This document shows positions 44,755-54,020 of a DNA stretch of 64,000 nt, in pieces. Numbering within the stretch: the first letter of the stretch is position 1; each line of letters opens with the position of its first letter. The notes below the pieces were generated by a model that was given only the letters and a program-made list of their open reading frames with translations, was not told the DNA's origin and made no database searches. Source of the DNA: Ursus arctos (Eukaryota; Chordata; Mammalia; Carnivora; Ursidae); contig NW_026622763.1 in assembly GCF_023065955.2 (NCBI RefSeq), positions 79,093,299 through 79,157,298 on the forward strand, in the 5' to 3' direction. The position numbers and the translations under genes are program-made.

Positions 44755-45260
44755 GGTATTTAAGAGCCTGGACTAGTGAACCACACTTTCTGGGTTCAAG
44801 TCCTAGTCCACCATTTATTGGAAGTCTGTTTTGGAGCTTAGGTTTCCAGATAAAATACACGATGCCAAATCAAATTTGAGTGTCTAATAGATCATTTTTT
44901 AGTGTAAATATGTCCCATATATCACATGAGATATTCGGTTAGCAAAAATTTATGAGGCTGTGAAATATGGGACATACTTACACTAAAAGATCATCATTTG
45001 TTATTCTGAAGTTCAAATTTAACTGGGCGTCCTGTATTTTTACTTGCTAAGTCTGGCAACTCTCTCTTGGATAATACCTTTAACCCCTCTGAGCCTCAAT
45101 TTCCTCATCTGCAAAATGGAGATAAAAATAGTACTGTCTTCTGAGTATCTCTCTCACAGAGTTGTTACAAGGATTCAATGAGTTAATATTTGTAAAGTGC
45201 TTAGAACAGGACTTGGCAGATAACAGGCACTAATAAAGACTTGCTAAGTAAATAAACGAT
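44755..45260 (+). repeat. MIR SINE split by a DNA transposon
   Basis: The head (AGAGCCTGGACTAGTGAACC, GGGTTCAAGTCCTAGTCCAC) is at 44762-44825. The rest (AACCCCTCTGAGCCTCAATT, TTCCTCATCTGCAAAATGGA, GATTCAATGAGTTAATATTT, AATAAAGACTTGCTAAG) is at 45065-45255. The palindromic element at 44839-45062 separates the two halves in register. Confidence 0.85.
44839..45062. mobile_element. Palindromic non-autonomous DNA transposon (MER-type MITE)
   Basis: The left arm TTTCCAGATAAAATACACGA is the inverse of the right arm CGTCCTGTATTTTTACTTG..TCTGGCAAC. The inner arms GATCATTTTTTAGTGTAAAT at 44890 and ACTTACACTAAAAGATCATC at 44975 are also inverse. The element is almost one long hairpin with a short loop around 44925-44960. 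It looks like a short hAT-related MER element; I am unsure of its catalogue name. Confidence 0.8.
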
Positions 45261-45264
45261 CCAA

Positions 45265-45830
45265 CCAACCTCTTGCCAAGCTGTCTATACATGCTTTACA
45301 TAAACAACTATCCCTTGTTCTACAAAAACAATATTCACAGTCTCTGAGCAAGGTAGAGAAGAAGGGCCTGGGATTTTTCTCAGGGTACAGTAATTTCAGT
45401 GATCTTCCCAGACTCCTTTTTCCTTTCCCACAGTAGCCCTCACAGCTGATTTAGACAATTTCTTACACTCCCCAACCCTGTTCCTCCTGTTACCTAGTGT
45501 CAGTCCAGAATGGAGCTTTCACTGGCAGGTGGTAGATGAAGGTACCCAGAGGAGGTCCTGAGGAGTTCAAACCAGCATGAGCTTCTAACAATCCCTCCTC
45601 CAACTATTCACAGCCACAAATTCTGAAGGCTACTTCCAGCCTTTATTTTTTAGTCTCTGACCTGCAAGGAGACCCTGCTCCAAACTGCGGGAGCCTCATT
45701 CAGTGGCCTGTGGGTAGAGTCTCAGAGTCTCTGCCTCCTTGACCCAGACTCTATGATCCCACTGAGAGTTCTTCAAGAGAAAGAAGACAGAACATAGTGC
45801 TGCAGAAATAAGGCTATCCTGGCATTTTAA
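45265..45830. other. No recognised feature
   Basis: Unique-looking, no gene or clear repeat. Confidence 0.4.
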
Positions 45831-45834
45831 TGAT

Positions 45835-46330
45835 GTATTGCTACCTAAGAAGACACCTCAAAACTTGGAGGCTCAAAAACAATAATTCATTCTCCCACAA
45901 TTCTCCAAGTTGTTTGAGCAATTCCCTGGGGTGTCCGCAGGGGAACTGGGATGGTTGCTGTCATTTGGAGACTCTATTGGAACTCAGCCGAGACTGTTGG
46001 TAGGGGACTTAGTCTTCTTCCATTTAGGCCTCTCCACAGGGCTGCTTGGGCTGCTTCACAGAATGGTGGTTGGATTCCAAAAGGAGCGTGCCAAGAGGGA
46101 GAGTTCCAAGTAGGAGAAAATAGAAAGTCCCAGGCCAAGTAAGGGCTGGTCCCAGAACAAGCGCAGAATCACTTCCATAATATTCAGTTGGTTAAAGTGG
46201 TTGTTGACCACACCCAGAGTCAGCTGAGAGGGGACTACACAGAAGCATGAATCCTGGAAGACGTGGTTCATGGGAGTCATCAAAGGAACTGTCTACCATA
46301 TCTGCTTTGTAGGTTCTGTAGTACCTCCAA
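45835..46330 (-). repeat. Old LTR/MER-type repeat, antisense
   Basis: CACCTCAAAACTTGGAGGCT, CAAAAACAATAATTCATTCT, GGATTCCAAAAGGAGCGTGC and GCAGAATCACTTCCATAATA follow the reversed order of a common old mammalian element. The family is not fixed. The short frames here are not genes. Confidence 0.5.
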
Positions 46331-46354
46331 GTCATACTTCACCTCATGTCTACT

Positions 46355-46512
46355 ATTCAGCTGAACACGTATTAATTGAATACTTTCAGTATTCAGGACA
46401 CTGTATTAAGTTGTTTTTTTATTTGTGGGGGTGGTGCTTGTTTCTACCTTTACTTAAGGATCTCACACAGTTGAAACAACAAATACACAGGTACACAAAT
46501 TCCAGTGGAAGG
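46355..46512 (-). repeat. Probable L2 fragment, antisense
   Basis: ATTGAATACTTTCAGTATTC, AGGACACTGTATTAAG and GGATCTCACACAGTTG resemble an inverted L2 end with an insertion. Weak. Confidence 0.4.
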
Positions 46513-46673
46513 CATACTATGAACCCTTGCTACTTAAATAAATTTAAAAAGAAGAGGATTTAGTGGAGGGAAAACTTATTCCAAGCTAAAGGAATATGAG
46601 AAAGTTTCATGAAAAACTGCTGGGAATGTGCTTTAGAAATTGTAAACCACAATAAAAAAAAATAGACAATATA

Positions 46674-46780
46674 GGGGCACCTGGCTGGTTCAGTTCAGAA
46701 GAGCATTTGACTCTTGATCTCAGGGTTGTGAGTTCGTGTCCCACATTAGGTATAGAGATTATTTAAATAAATAGAACTTT
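46674..46780 (+). mobile_element. Short Can-SINE, older subfamily
   Basis: GGGGCACCTGGCTGGTTCAG head, CTTGATCTCAGGGTTGTGAG, then directly AGATTATTTAAATAAATAGA. The pyrimidine-rich middle is missing. Flanks AAAAATAGACAATAT and AAAAAGTAGACGATATT (46780 on) are a diverged duplication. Confidence 0.88.
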
Positions 46781-46857
46781 AAAAAGTAGACGATATTACC
46801 ATTGTTGTTATAAAGTTTTTGCCTTATCAAAAAATATACTTAAGAGTTCTGCTTTCC

Positions 46858-47059
46858 GGGGCGCCTGGGTGGCACAGCGGTTGGGCGTCTGCCTTCGGCT
46901 CAGGGCGTGATCCTGTCATTGTGGGATCGAGCCCCACATCGGGCTCCTCCGCTGTGAGCCTGCCTCTTCCCCTCCCACTCCCCCTGCTTGTGTTCCCTCT
47001 CTCTCTGGCTGTCTCTGTCTCTGTCGAATAAATAAATAAAATCTTTAAAAAAAAAAAAA
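46858..47059 (+). mobile_element. Can-SINE, young subfamily
   Basis: GGGGCGCCTGGGTGGCACAG head, GTGGGATCGAGCCCCACATC, CCCCCTGCTTGTGTTCCCTC, GTCGAATAAATAAATAAAAT tail. Target-site duplication AAGAGTTCTGCTTTCC (46842-46857) and AAGAGTTCTGCTTCCC (47060 on), one mismatch. Its head is only about 80 bases from the preceding SINE's tail. Confidence 0.96.
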
Positions 47060-47109
47060 AAGAGTTCTGCTTCCCCTACGTCTAGTGGTCCAACATGTTT
47101 ACATCTCGA

Positions 47110-47266
47110 GAGCGTACTGGTGAAGTCAGTGACTTTGTGCAAGTTACCTATAACCTCTCTGTGCCAAAGGCATGACCTTAAAGGTTTTGATAAGTTAGTG
47201 CATTTGAGGTTCTTAGAACAATGCTTGGCACACAAAAAGTGCTCAAGAAGTGTTGATCATTGGTGA
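47110..47266 (+). repeat. MIR SINE
   Basis: GTGACTTTGTGCAAGTTACC, TATAACCTCTCTGTGCCAAA, TAGAACAATGCTTGGCACAC and AAAAAGTGCTCAAGAAGTGT in MIR order. Confidence 0.75.
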
Positions 47267-47267
47267 T

Positions 47268-47720
47268 TATGATGGGCTGAGTAATGCCTCTCCCCCAAAG
47301 GTGTCCTCTTCCATAGGAACCTGCAATTATGGGCCTGACATGACAAAAACGACATTGCAGAGGTGATTAAGATACTTGAGACGGGAGAAGGTATCCTGGA
47401 TTATCAAGGGTGCAGTGGCAGTGTAATCACAAGGATCCTTATGAAAGGGAGGCAGGAGGGTCAGAATCAGAGAAGGCAATGTGAAGATGGAAGCAGAGGT
47501 CAAGTGTCAGGGACCAAGGAGTGCTAGTGGCCTCTAGAAGCTGGAAAAGGCAAGGAACAGATTCTCCCCTAGAGCCTCCAGGAGAAACACAACCTTGCTG
47601 ACTCATTTTGGACTTCTGACCTCCATAACTATAAAATAATAAATCTCTGTTGTCTTCACCCACTCTAAGTTTTTGGTAATTTGGGAATTCAGTACCATAG
47701 CAAATAGAAAGTTAATGCAA
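47268..47720 (+). mobile_element. MLT1-type LTR, sense
   Basis: TTATGATGGGCTGAGTAATG, GCCTGACATGACAAAAACGA, ATTATCAAGGGTGCAGTGGC, CACAAGGATCCTTATGAAAG, GAAGCTGGAAAAGGCAAGGA and TAAATCTCTGTTGTCTTCAC are MLT1 landmarks. Fourth plus-strand MLT1-like LTR in 11 kb. Confidence 0.85.
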
Positions 47721-47721
47721 T

Positions 47722-47754
47722 GATGATGATAATGATGATGATGACAATAATCTG
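47722..47754. repeat. (ATG)n simple repeat
   Basis: ATGATGATGATAATGATGAT with one-base changes. Confidence 0.85.
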
Positions 47755-47757
47755 AAA

Positions 47758-48175
47758 GCCAGCACCTCCTACGCACAATCAAGAACCAGAACCAAACCAG
47801 AAATGTGTGCTATCCTGCCCCAGGGAAAGGTATCAGGTAGGGAGCTTGATAAAAATGAAGTAATTCTGTGCATCAGATTCAATCAAGCTGTCACTGTTCT
47901 TTTGCTTTTTAGATTTCAAACATCAAAACAATGCTAACTACTTTGCATTTATATTTTATGACTTATTTTTGAGCATTTTCATTAATACTTTATCAGAAAG
48001 TCATGAGTTTTACTTTAATTATATATTTTGTGAAGGTTTTCAGCATTCTTAAGTATGATTTTCTCACATGTTGGGGCTGTTTGGGGGTTCTTTTCCCTTT
48101 TGGGTAACACATGCCCAAGCATGTTATGGCAGGCAAAGAGAAGTGTTCAACATTCTGAAATTACTAGCAACTCAT
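47758..48175. other. No recognised feature
   Basis: No gene or clear repeat. AT-rich. Confidence 0.4.
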
Positions 48176-48179
48176 TTCT

Positions 48180-48350
48180 GCCTGGCACTTTACAGTTTAC
48201 AGAGTTCTTCTGTCATGCTCATCTCACTTTATCCTTACAATGTTCCCGTGAGAGGAAAGCTAGCCTCGGGAAGGTTGAGAATGGAGGATGGAAATGGCAG
48301 AGATCATAGTAGAGCCAGGTTTGAATACAAGCCTCCCGACATCCTGATCA
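48180..48350 (-). repeat. MIR SINE, antisense
   Basis: TGGCACTTTACAGTTTACAG, CATCTCACTTTATCCTTACA and GTAGAGCCAGGTTTGAATAC match the inverted MIR. It underlies the frames at 48055-48309 and 48068-48565. Confidence 0.65.
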
Positions 48351-48351
48351 C

Positions 48352-48775
48352 TACCCTCAGAGATACATCAAAGACCTTCAGGAGAAATTTCAGAGATTTG
48401 TCTATTTGGAAAATGAGTCTTCCTATCTCGCCCTGCTTCTCCCCTACTGCCCATTTGTGTTGGAAGGGCCTAAAATATTCCAGATGTGAAGATACATGTG
48501 TGACATGCAATACAGCTGTCATGGTTAGTCCATGCTTAAATGCTGGCCCCTCAACACATGTGTAATCCTGTGATCAAAAGCAAGGCTTTGGGGGCTGAGT
48601 GTTAAATATTTTTTAGCACTGTCAATAGAAGACATATTTCTTTAGAATTAGAGATATGAGTGAGGCCATGGAGTGAGAGAAGGTAATATGACTTCTTGGC
48701 TAACAGCTGTTCTTTCAGAAACAATTGTAAATTCAATTTCAATCTAGTTAAGCCAAAACTCTAAAATGGTAAATA
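48352..48775. other. No recognised feature
   Basis: No gene or clear repeat. Confidence 0.4.
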
Positions 48776-48790
48776 AGAACCTTGGCTGTG

Positions 48791-48974
48791 AGGGGCGCCT
48801 GGATGAGTCAGTCAGTTGAGCTCTGACTCTTGGTTTCGGTTCAGGTCATGATCTCAGGCTGGTGAGATGGAACCCTGTGCCTGGCTCCGTGCTCCATGCT
48901 CACAAGGAGTCTGCTAGAGATTCTCTCTCGCCATCTGCCCCTCCCCGCCCTTGCTCACTCTCTCCAAAATAAAT
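48791..48974 (+). mobile_element. Can-SINE, older subfamily, 5' part of a split copy
   Basis: GGGGCGCCTGGATGAGTCAG head, GGTTCAGGTCATGATCTCAG, CCCTTGCTCACTCTCTCC and then AAAATAAAT. Its (AAAT)n tail resumes at 49844 after the L1 insertion. The outer 15-base duplication is AGAACCTTGGCTGTG at 48776-48790 and AGAAACTTGGCTGTG at 49933-49947. Confidence 0.93.
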
Positions 48975-49217
48975 TTTTTTTTGGGGGGGGGGCTTAATCA
49001 ACAGGCATTTATTGTCTCACAGTTCTGGAGCTTGAAAGTTTGAGATCAGAGTACCAGCATGGTCAGATTCTACTAACGGCTTTCTTCCTGACTAATAGAA
49101 TGCCTTTGTCTTGCTGTGTCCTCATATGGCAGACAGACAGAGAGAGAGAGTTCTCTGGCATCTCTTATAATGGCGCTGATCCCACCATGAGGGCCTTATT
49201 CTAACGACCTTATTTAT
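48975..49217 (-). mobile_element. 3'-transduced MST/MLT1 LTR segment attached to an L1
   Basis: Read on the minus strand, this continues past the L1 end at about 49218 with LTR sequence of the MaLR type (ATAATGGCGCTGATCCCACC, CTTGCTGTGTCCTCATATGG and ACAGTTCTGGAGCTTGAAAG on the plus strand). It ends with the LTR's AATAAA (complement at 49008-49013), then a C run and an A tail (48974-48992 as T and G runs). The tail follows the LTR's poly(A) signal at the normal distance. Confidence 0.75.
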
Positions 49218-49843
49218 TGGATTTTTTTTTTAAATATTATTATGTTAGTCACCACACAGTATATCCTTAGTTTTTGATGCAGTGTTCCGTGATTGATTGT
49301 TTGCGTATAACACCCAGTGCTCCACGCAATATGTGCCCTCCTTAATACCCATCATCGGCCTATCCCAATCCCCCACCCCCTTCCCCTCTGAAGCCCTCAG
49401 TTTGTTTCCCAGAGTCCATAGTCTCTCGTGGTTCATTCCCCCTTCTGTTTACCCCCCCTTCATTCTTCCCTTCCTTCTTCTACCGATCTCCCTGCTATTT
49501 CTTATGTTCCATAAATGAGTGAAACCATATAATTGTCTTTCTCTGCTTGACTTATTTCACTTAGCATAATCTCCTCCAGTCCCGTCCATGTTGCTGCAAA
49601 TGTTGGATAATCATTCTTTCTGATGGCTGAGTAATATTCCATTGTATATATGGACCACATCTTCTTTATCCATTTGTTTGTTGAAGGGCATCTCGGCTCC
49701 TTCCACAGTTTAGCTATTGTGGACAATGCTGCTATGAACATTGGGGTACATATGGCCCTTCTCTTCACTATGTCTGTATCTTTGGGGTAAATACCCAGTA
49801 GTGCAATTGCTGGGTCATAGGGTGGTAGGTCTACTTTTAACTT
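49218..49843 (-). mobile_element. L1 3' end with ORF2 C-terminus, 5'-truncated
   Basis: The minus frame 49502-49768 is the last ~88 residues of L1 ORF2p, with the IYTMEYYSAI and ATWTGLEEIMLSE regions recognisable. The 3' UTR (CACCCAGTGCTCCACGCAAT on the plus strand) and the terminus TATTATGTTAGTCACCACAC follow. A 14-base duplication, TCTCCAAAATAAAT at 48961-48974 and TCTCTAAAATAAAT at 49844-49857 with one mismatch, brackets the L1 together with the transduced part. It is relatively young but lacks most of ORF2 and all of ORF1, so it is inactive. Confidence 0.93.
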
Positions 49844-49852
49844 TCTCTAAAA

Positions 49853-49891
<39 letters not shown>

Positions 49892-49932
49892 AATTTGAAA
49901 GGAAGAAAGAAAAGAAAGAAAGAAAGAAAAAA
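49844..49932 (+). repeat. Can-SINE tail: (AAAT)n and (GAAA)n
   Basis: The tail of the SINE begun at 48791: about ten AAAT units, then GAAAGGAAGAAAGAAAAGAA. It has expanded as a microsatellite. Confidence 0.9.
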
Positions 49933-50224
49933 AGAAACTTGGCTGTGGCCTTTCAATATATTTTCTGGTAAAGAGAATCTGAATTCAGGTCTCAGATCTT
50001 TGGATTTGGGAATGAAAGGGGATCTTGATTACCACTAAGAACACTGTAAGTGATGCTGTCACTAAAAATAAACAAACAGACCTAGAGACATTCCCACCAG
50101 AAGAATTAGCCACCCTTAAATACTGGTGACAGTAAAATCTCACCCCCTCCATGAAGCTCTTTCATTGACCTGGACCAGATATAACTTCTTCCAATTAAGA
50201 AATTCTATAATACCTAAGTACCAA

Positions 50225-50830
50225 CACTTTTAGAGCTGAAATGAGATCCCAGAAGGCACCTATGGGAAATAATTTAACGAGCTGGCTGAATACAAAATCA
50301 AGATTAATAAAAAACAATCACTTTACTATAAACTGGCAAAAACCAATTTGAAAATACAATGAAAAAAAAATTCCATTCACAACAGAAACCAAAAGTATAA
50401 TACCTAGCAATAAATCTAATAAGAATGTGCAAGACCTATGTAAATAAAACTAAAACTCTCCTGAAGGATATAAGAGAGATCTGAATAAATAGAGACTTAT
50501 GTTATGTTCCTAGATGGAAATACTGAAAATTTTAAGGATTCTTTCCAAATTCAATTTAATCTCAATCAAAATTCTCTGAGTTTTCATAAAACTTGACAAG
50601 CTTGTTTTAAAATTCATATTAATATAGATAAAATTAACTACGATCTTTAAAAAAACAAAGAAAGGAGGCATTACTTTAATGATTGCAAAACATACTATGA
50701 ATCTATAACTATTAAGAGTGTGATTTTTAGTTTAAAAATGTATTTTTAAAATCAGCGAGATAGTTTAAGAGTACAGAAAGAGAATCATGTATCTATAGGA
50801 ATTTAGTACCTGATAGAGGTGATATTTAAA
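50225..50830 (+). mobile_element. L1 ORF2 mid fragment, sense, degraded
   Basis: TACAAAATCAAGATTAATAA, CAATGAAAAAAAAATTCCAT, TACCTAGCAATAAATCTAAT, TAAAACTCTCCTGAAGGATA and CTATAACTATTAAGAGTGTG are ORF2 mid-region words in order. Confidence 0.75.
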
Positions 50831-50844
50831 ATTAATGAGTTATG

Positions 50845-51240
50845 AATGCACATTGCAGCGAGTAACAGACACCTGAAAACTAGTGGCTTAATCAAACAGG
50901 GATTTATTTCCTCACACGAGAAGTGGAGCCTTGGGAGATCCACATTGCCTGTAGCTTTCCATTCCAGTCTCCTTATCACATGTTCCTGCCATCATGTTTG
51001 TTGCCTCATGGGCAATCCTCTGATCCTCCTGCCCATCCTCTGATCTCATGTCCCTATTTTGAGCAGGAAAAAAAAGAAGAAGCAAGGAATAATGGATGTG
51101 TCTTGAGGTCAGGACTTTTCCAGAAGTCTCAGTAGTCTTCTACTTCTATCTCAATGTCAGAACTCTGTCACCAATACTCAAGCTTCAAGGAAGGCTAGGA
51201 TATACAGGTGCTTAGCTGAACACAGTGACACCATGAACAA
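50845..51240. repeat. Unclassified old MER/LTR-like repeat
   Basis: CAGACACCTGAAAACTAGTG, GCTTAATCAAACAGGGATTT and ATTTCCTCACACGAGAAGTG, then AGGAAAAAAAAGAAGAAGCA, are the look of an old antisense LTR/MER element. The frames here are not genes. Confidence 0.45.
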
Positions 51241-51244
51241 AAAA

Positions 51245-52185
51245 AAAACCTTGTTTTTCTTTTCCATAAAGAATAAAGGAAGGCTGGCTAGGTAGGCACT
51301 TAAAGGTGTCTGCCCCACAGGGCCAACCTGATGGGTATGAGGCCCATGCAGTCACACAGGACCCCGTGCTTGGTTTAACACTCTGTCATAGCCATCTTGA
51401 AATCCTTAGTAACTTTATCTTTGGATTCGTGTTTTGTAGTGAAGTCCAATGGGACAATGGCATATGTGCAATTTGCATGTTCATGGTCTTATTATCCCTT
51501 TTTGCACGTAACATTCATGGTACCCCATGAGCAAAGATTTCTGGTGGACGCATGATTTATGGAAGCTCAGTGAAACTCAAAGTAAATACAAAGTAAGTAT
51601 GTTACATCCCTAACTGAGTAAATGGGGGCACTGACTGCCCCGAGAGGCTGTGCTTTCCATTCAAATCAGAACTTGCTTCAAATATAGAAAGAAAGCAATG
51701 ACATTCTAAGAAAAATCAATAACTTAGGGATTCTATCATACCCTTTCTTACTCAGGTCACTTCCCTGCATTAGCCAACCACCTATGCTGACAATGATGAT
51801 GTAGAGGAGAGATAAAAAGGACAACCTATAATTCCTTTTCCTTCCAGTCATTCCTTACTCATCAGTAAGTTAAAGGAAGAGAGTACTGGTAGAATGTGTA
51901 TGTATCAAAAAGTGACGTAAAAACAACCGAATTAGTTTTGTACAGTGTTCTCACTTTCCTAGTAAGAACAAAATATATACACATATATAAACCACAGTAT
52001 AAAAATTGTGCAATTTCAGTGATTATGTACAAGTTATATACAGGGATGTGAGTATGTCAGGACTATTCACATGATCAAAAAAGACCTGAGGCCCTAAACT
52101 CTCACCTCTGGATTATGAAATCTCTGTTGAATTACTAGTGACTACAAAGCTAACCAAGGAGAGGCTTTGGTGATGACACATGACA
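51245..52185. other. No recognised feature
   Basis: No gene or clear repeat. Confidence 0.4.
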
Positions 52186-52505
52186 AAGAACAGACTCTAT
52201 AGAATTAGTTCATAAAAGTAAATGAACAACAATTACAGCAACAAACAATAATAATAACAAGCCTGGGGGAGGGGGTAGAACATCTGATTCCAGAATTAGC
52301 ACATTATATTATTTAAACTGTCCAGTTTTCAACAAAGAATATGAAACATGCAAAGAAACAAAAGAAGTAGAGGCCATACACAGAAGGGGAAAAGCAATCA
52401 GTAGAAGCTGTCCTTGAGGAAGCACAGACATTAGACTTACCAGTCAAAGACTTTAAATCATCTATTTTAAATATGCTCAAAAAACTAAATGAAGCCATGT
52501 TTAAA

Positions 52506-52686
52506 ATTTTTTTAAAGGTTTTATTCATTTATTTGAGAGAGAGAGAGATGGAGAGAACCATTGGGGGGAGGGGCAGAGGGAGACGCCGACTCCTTGTGGA
52601 GCAGGGAGCCCAATGTGGGACTCAATCCCAGGACCCTGGGATCATGACCTAAGCTGAAGCTTAACCGATTGAGCCACCCACGTGCC
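52506..52686 (-). mobile_element. Can-SINE, older subfamily, antisense
   Basis: T-rich start, AAAGGTTTTATTCATTTATT, (GA)n, AATCCCAGGACCCTGGGATC and the end GAGCCACCCACGTGCC. Target-site duplication of about 20 bases, starting TAAATGAAGCCATGTTTAAA at 52486 and again at 52688, is perfect. Confidence 0.96.
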
Positions 52687-53130
52687 CTAAATGAAGCCAT
52701 GTTTAAAGATGTAAAGGAAATTATGAGAATGATGTCTCACCAAATAGAGAATATAAATATAGAAACAGAAAATATAAAGAAGAAACCAAATAGAAATTCT
52801 GGAATTGAAGGGACAACAACTGAAATAAGAGATTCATTAGATGGGTTCAACAACAGACCTGGGCAGGCAGAAGAAAGAATCAGTGACCTTGATAATAGGT
52901 TAATTGAGATTATCTTAGCTGAGGAACAGAGGAGTAGAAGGATGAAATAATTTCTTTTTTTAAAAAAACAGTCTCAAAGACATGTGGAAAATCATCAAGC
53001 ATACTACCATGTACATGATAGGAGTCCCCAAAGGAGAGAAGAGAAAGTAGCAGAAAGAATATTTGAATAATAATGCCTGAAAACTTCCCAAAATTGATGA
53101 AAAACATTAACTACATATTTAAGAATTACA

Positions 53131-53303
53131 GGGCCACCTGGGTGGCTCAGTTGGTTGGTCATCTGCCTTCAGCTTGGGTCATGATCCAGTTCTGAGATCG
53201 AGTCCTGCTAAGCAAGAAGCCTGCTTCTCCCTTTGCCTGCTGCTACCCCTGCTTGTGCTCTCTCTCTAACAGATACATAAATAAATCTTAAAAGAAAAAC
53301 AAA
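53131..53303 (+). mobile_element. Can-SINE, older subfamily
   Basis: GGGCCACCTGGGTGGCTCAG head, TGGGTCATGATCCAGTTCTG, GCTCTCTCTCTAACAGATAC and an AAATAAATC tail. Duplication AAGAATTACA at 53121-53130 and 53304-53313, perfect over 10 bases. Confidence 0.94.
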
Positions 53304-54020
53304 AAGAATTACAATAAGCTCCAAGTTGTATAAACTTGGAGATTTATATCATAATCAAACTATCCAATGCTAAAGGCAAAGAAAAAAATTATGACAGCAG
53401 CAAGAGAGTAGGAACTCATCACATACAAGGAATCCTCAATAATATTAACAGCCAATTTTCATCAGAAACCATGAAGGCCAGAAAGTTAGTGGGATGATAT
53501 ATTCAAAGTTCCAAAAGAAAAAAGGTGTCAATTAAGAAATCTATATCTTGCAAAACTATCTTTTGAAGAAGAAATTAAGATATTCCTAGATAAATAAAAA
53601 CTGAGACAGTATTAATGTATTTTTATGTAATACTTTTTTCCCTCCTATCTAATTTAAAAGACAACTGCATAAAACAATAATTATAAATCTGTGCCGATGG
53701 GTACACAGTGTATAAAGATGTCATTTTTACAACAATAACAGCACAAAGGAATTATTTAAAAAATGTTTTTGTGTACTATTAAAATTAAGTTGGTATTAAT
53801 CTGAACTAGATTTTTAAAAATTAAGACATTAATTGTAATTCCTAAGGCAATCACCAAGAATATCATTCAAAAATATATACTAAAAGAAATGACAAGAGAA
53901 TTAAAATGATACTCAAAAATATCTATTTAATACAGAAGAAGGCAGTAATGGAGTAAGAGAGGAACAAAAAGACGTAGATATACAGAAAACAAATAGCAAA
54001 ATGGCAGATATAAATCCTAC

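Larger units (their letters stand above)
52190..54015 (+). mobile_element. HAL1/L1-type element with ORF1-like remnant, split by two SINEs
   Basis: HAL1 is a half-L1 that kept only an ORF1-like gene, an RNA-binding coiled-coil protein. Here GTCCAGTTTTCAACAAAGAA and CTTGAGGAAGCACAGACATT precede a frame (52669-52950) with the coiled-coil stretch and AEERISDLDNRLIEI. Then ATGTACATGATAGGAGTCCC and AAGAATATTTGAATAATAAT follow, and after the second SINE CTATATCTTGCAAAACTATC and TTTTGTGTACTATTAAAATT. Frameshifts and stops make it inactive. Two Can-SINEs (52506-52686, 53131-53303) interrupt it. Confidence 0.75.

Noticed and set aside
44216..44860. 214-codon minus-strand frame, the longest in the window
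   Set aside because: Begins inside a MIR and a DNA transposon, overlaps three open plus-strand frames in a GC-rich stretch, and has no recognisable domain.
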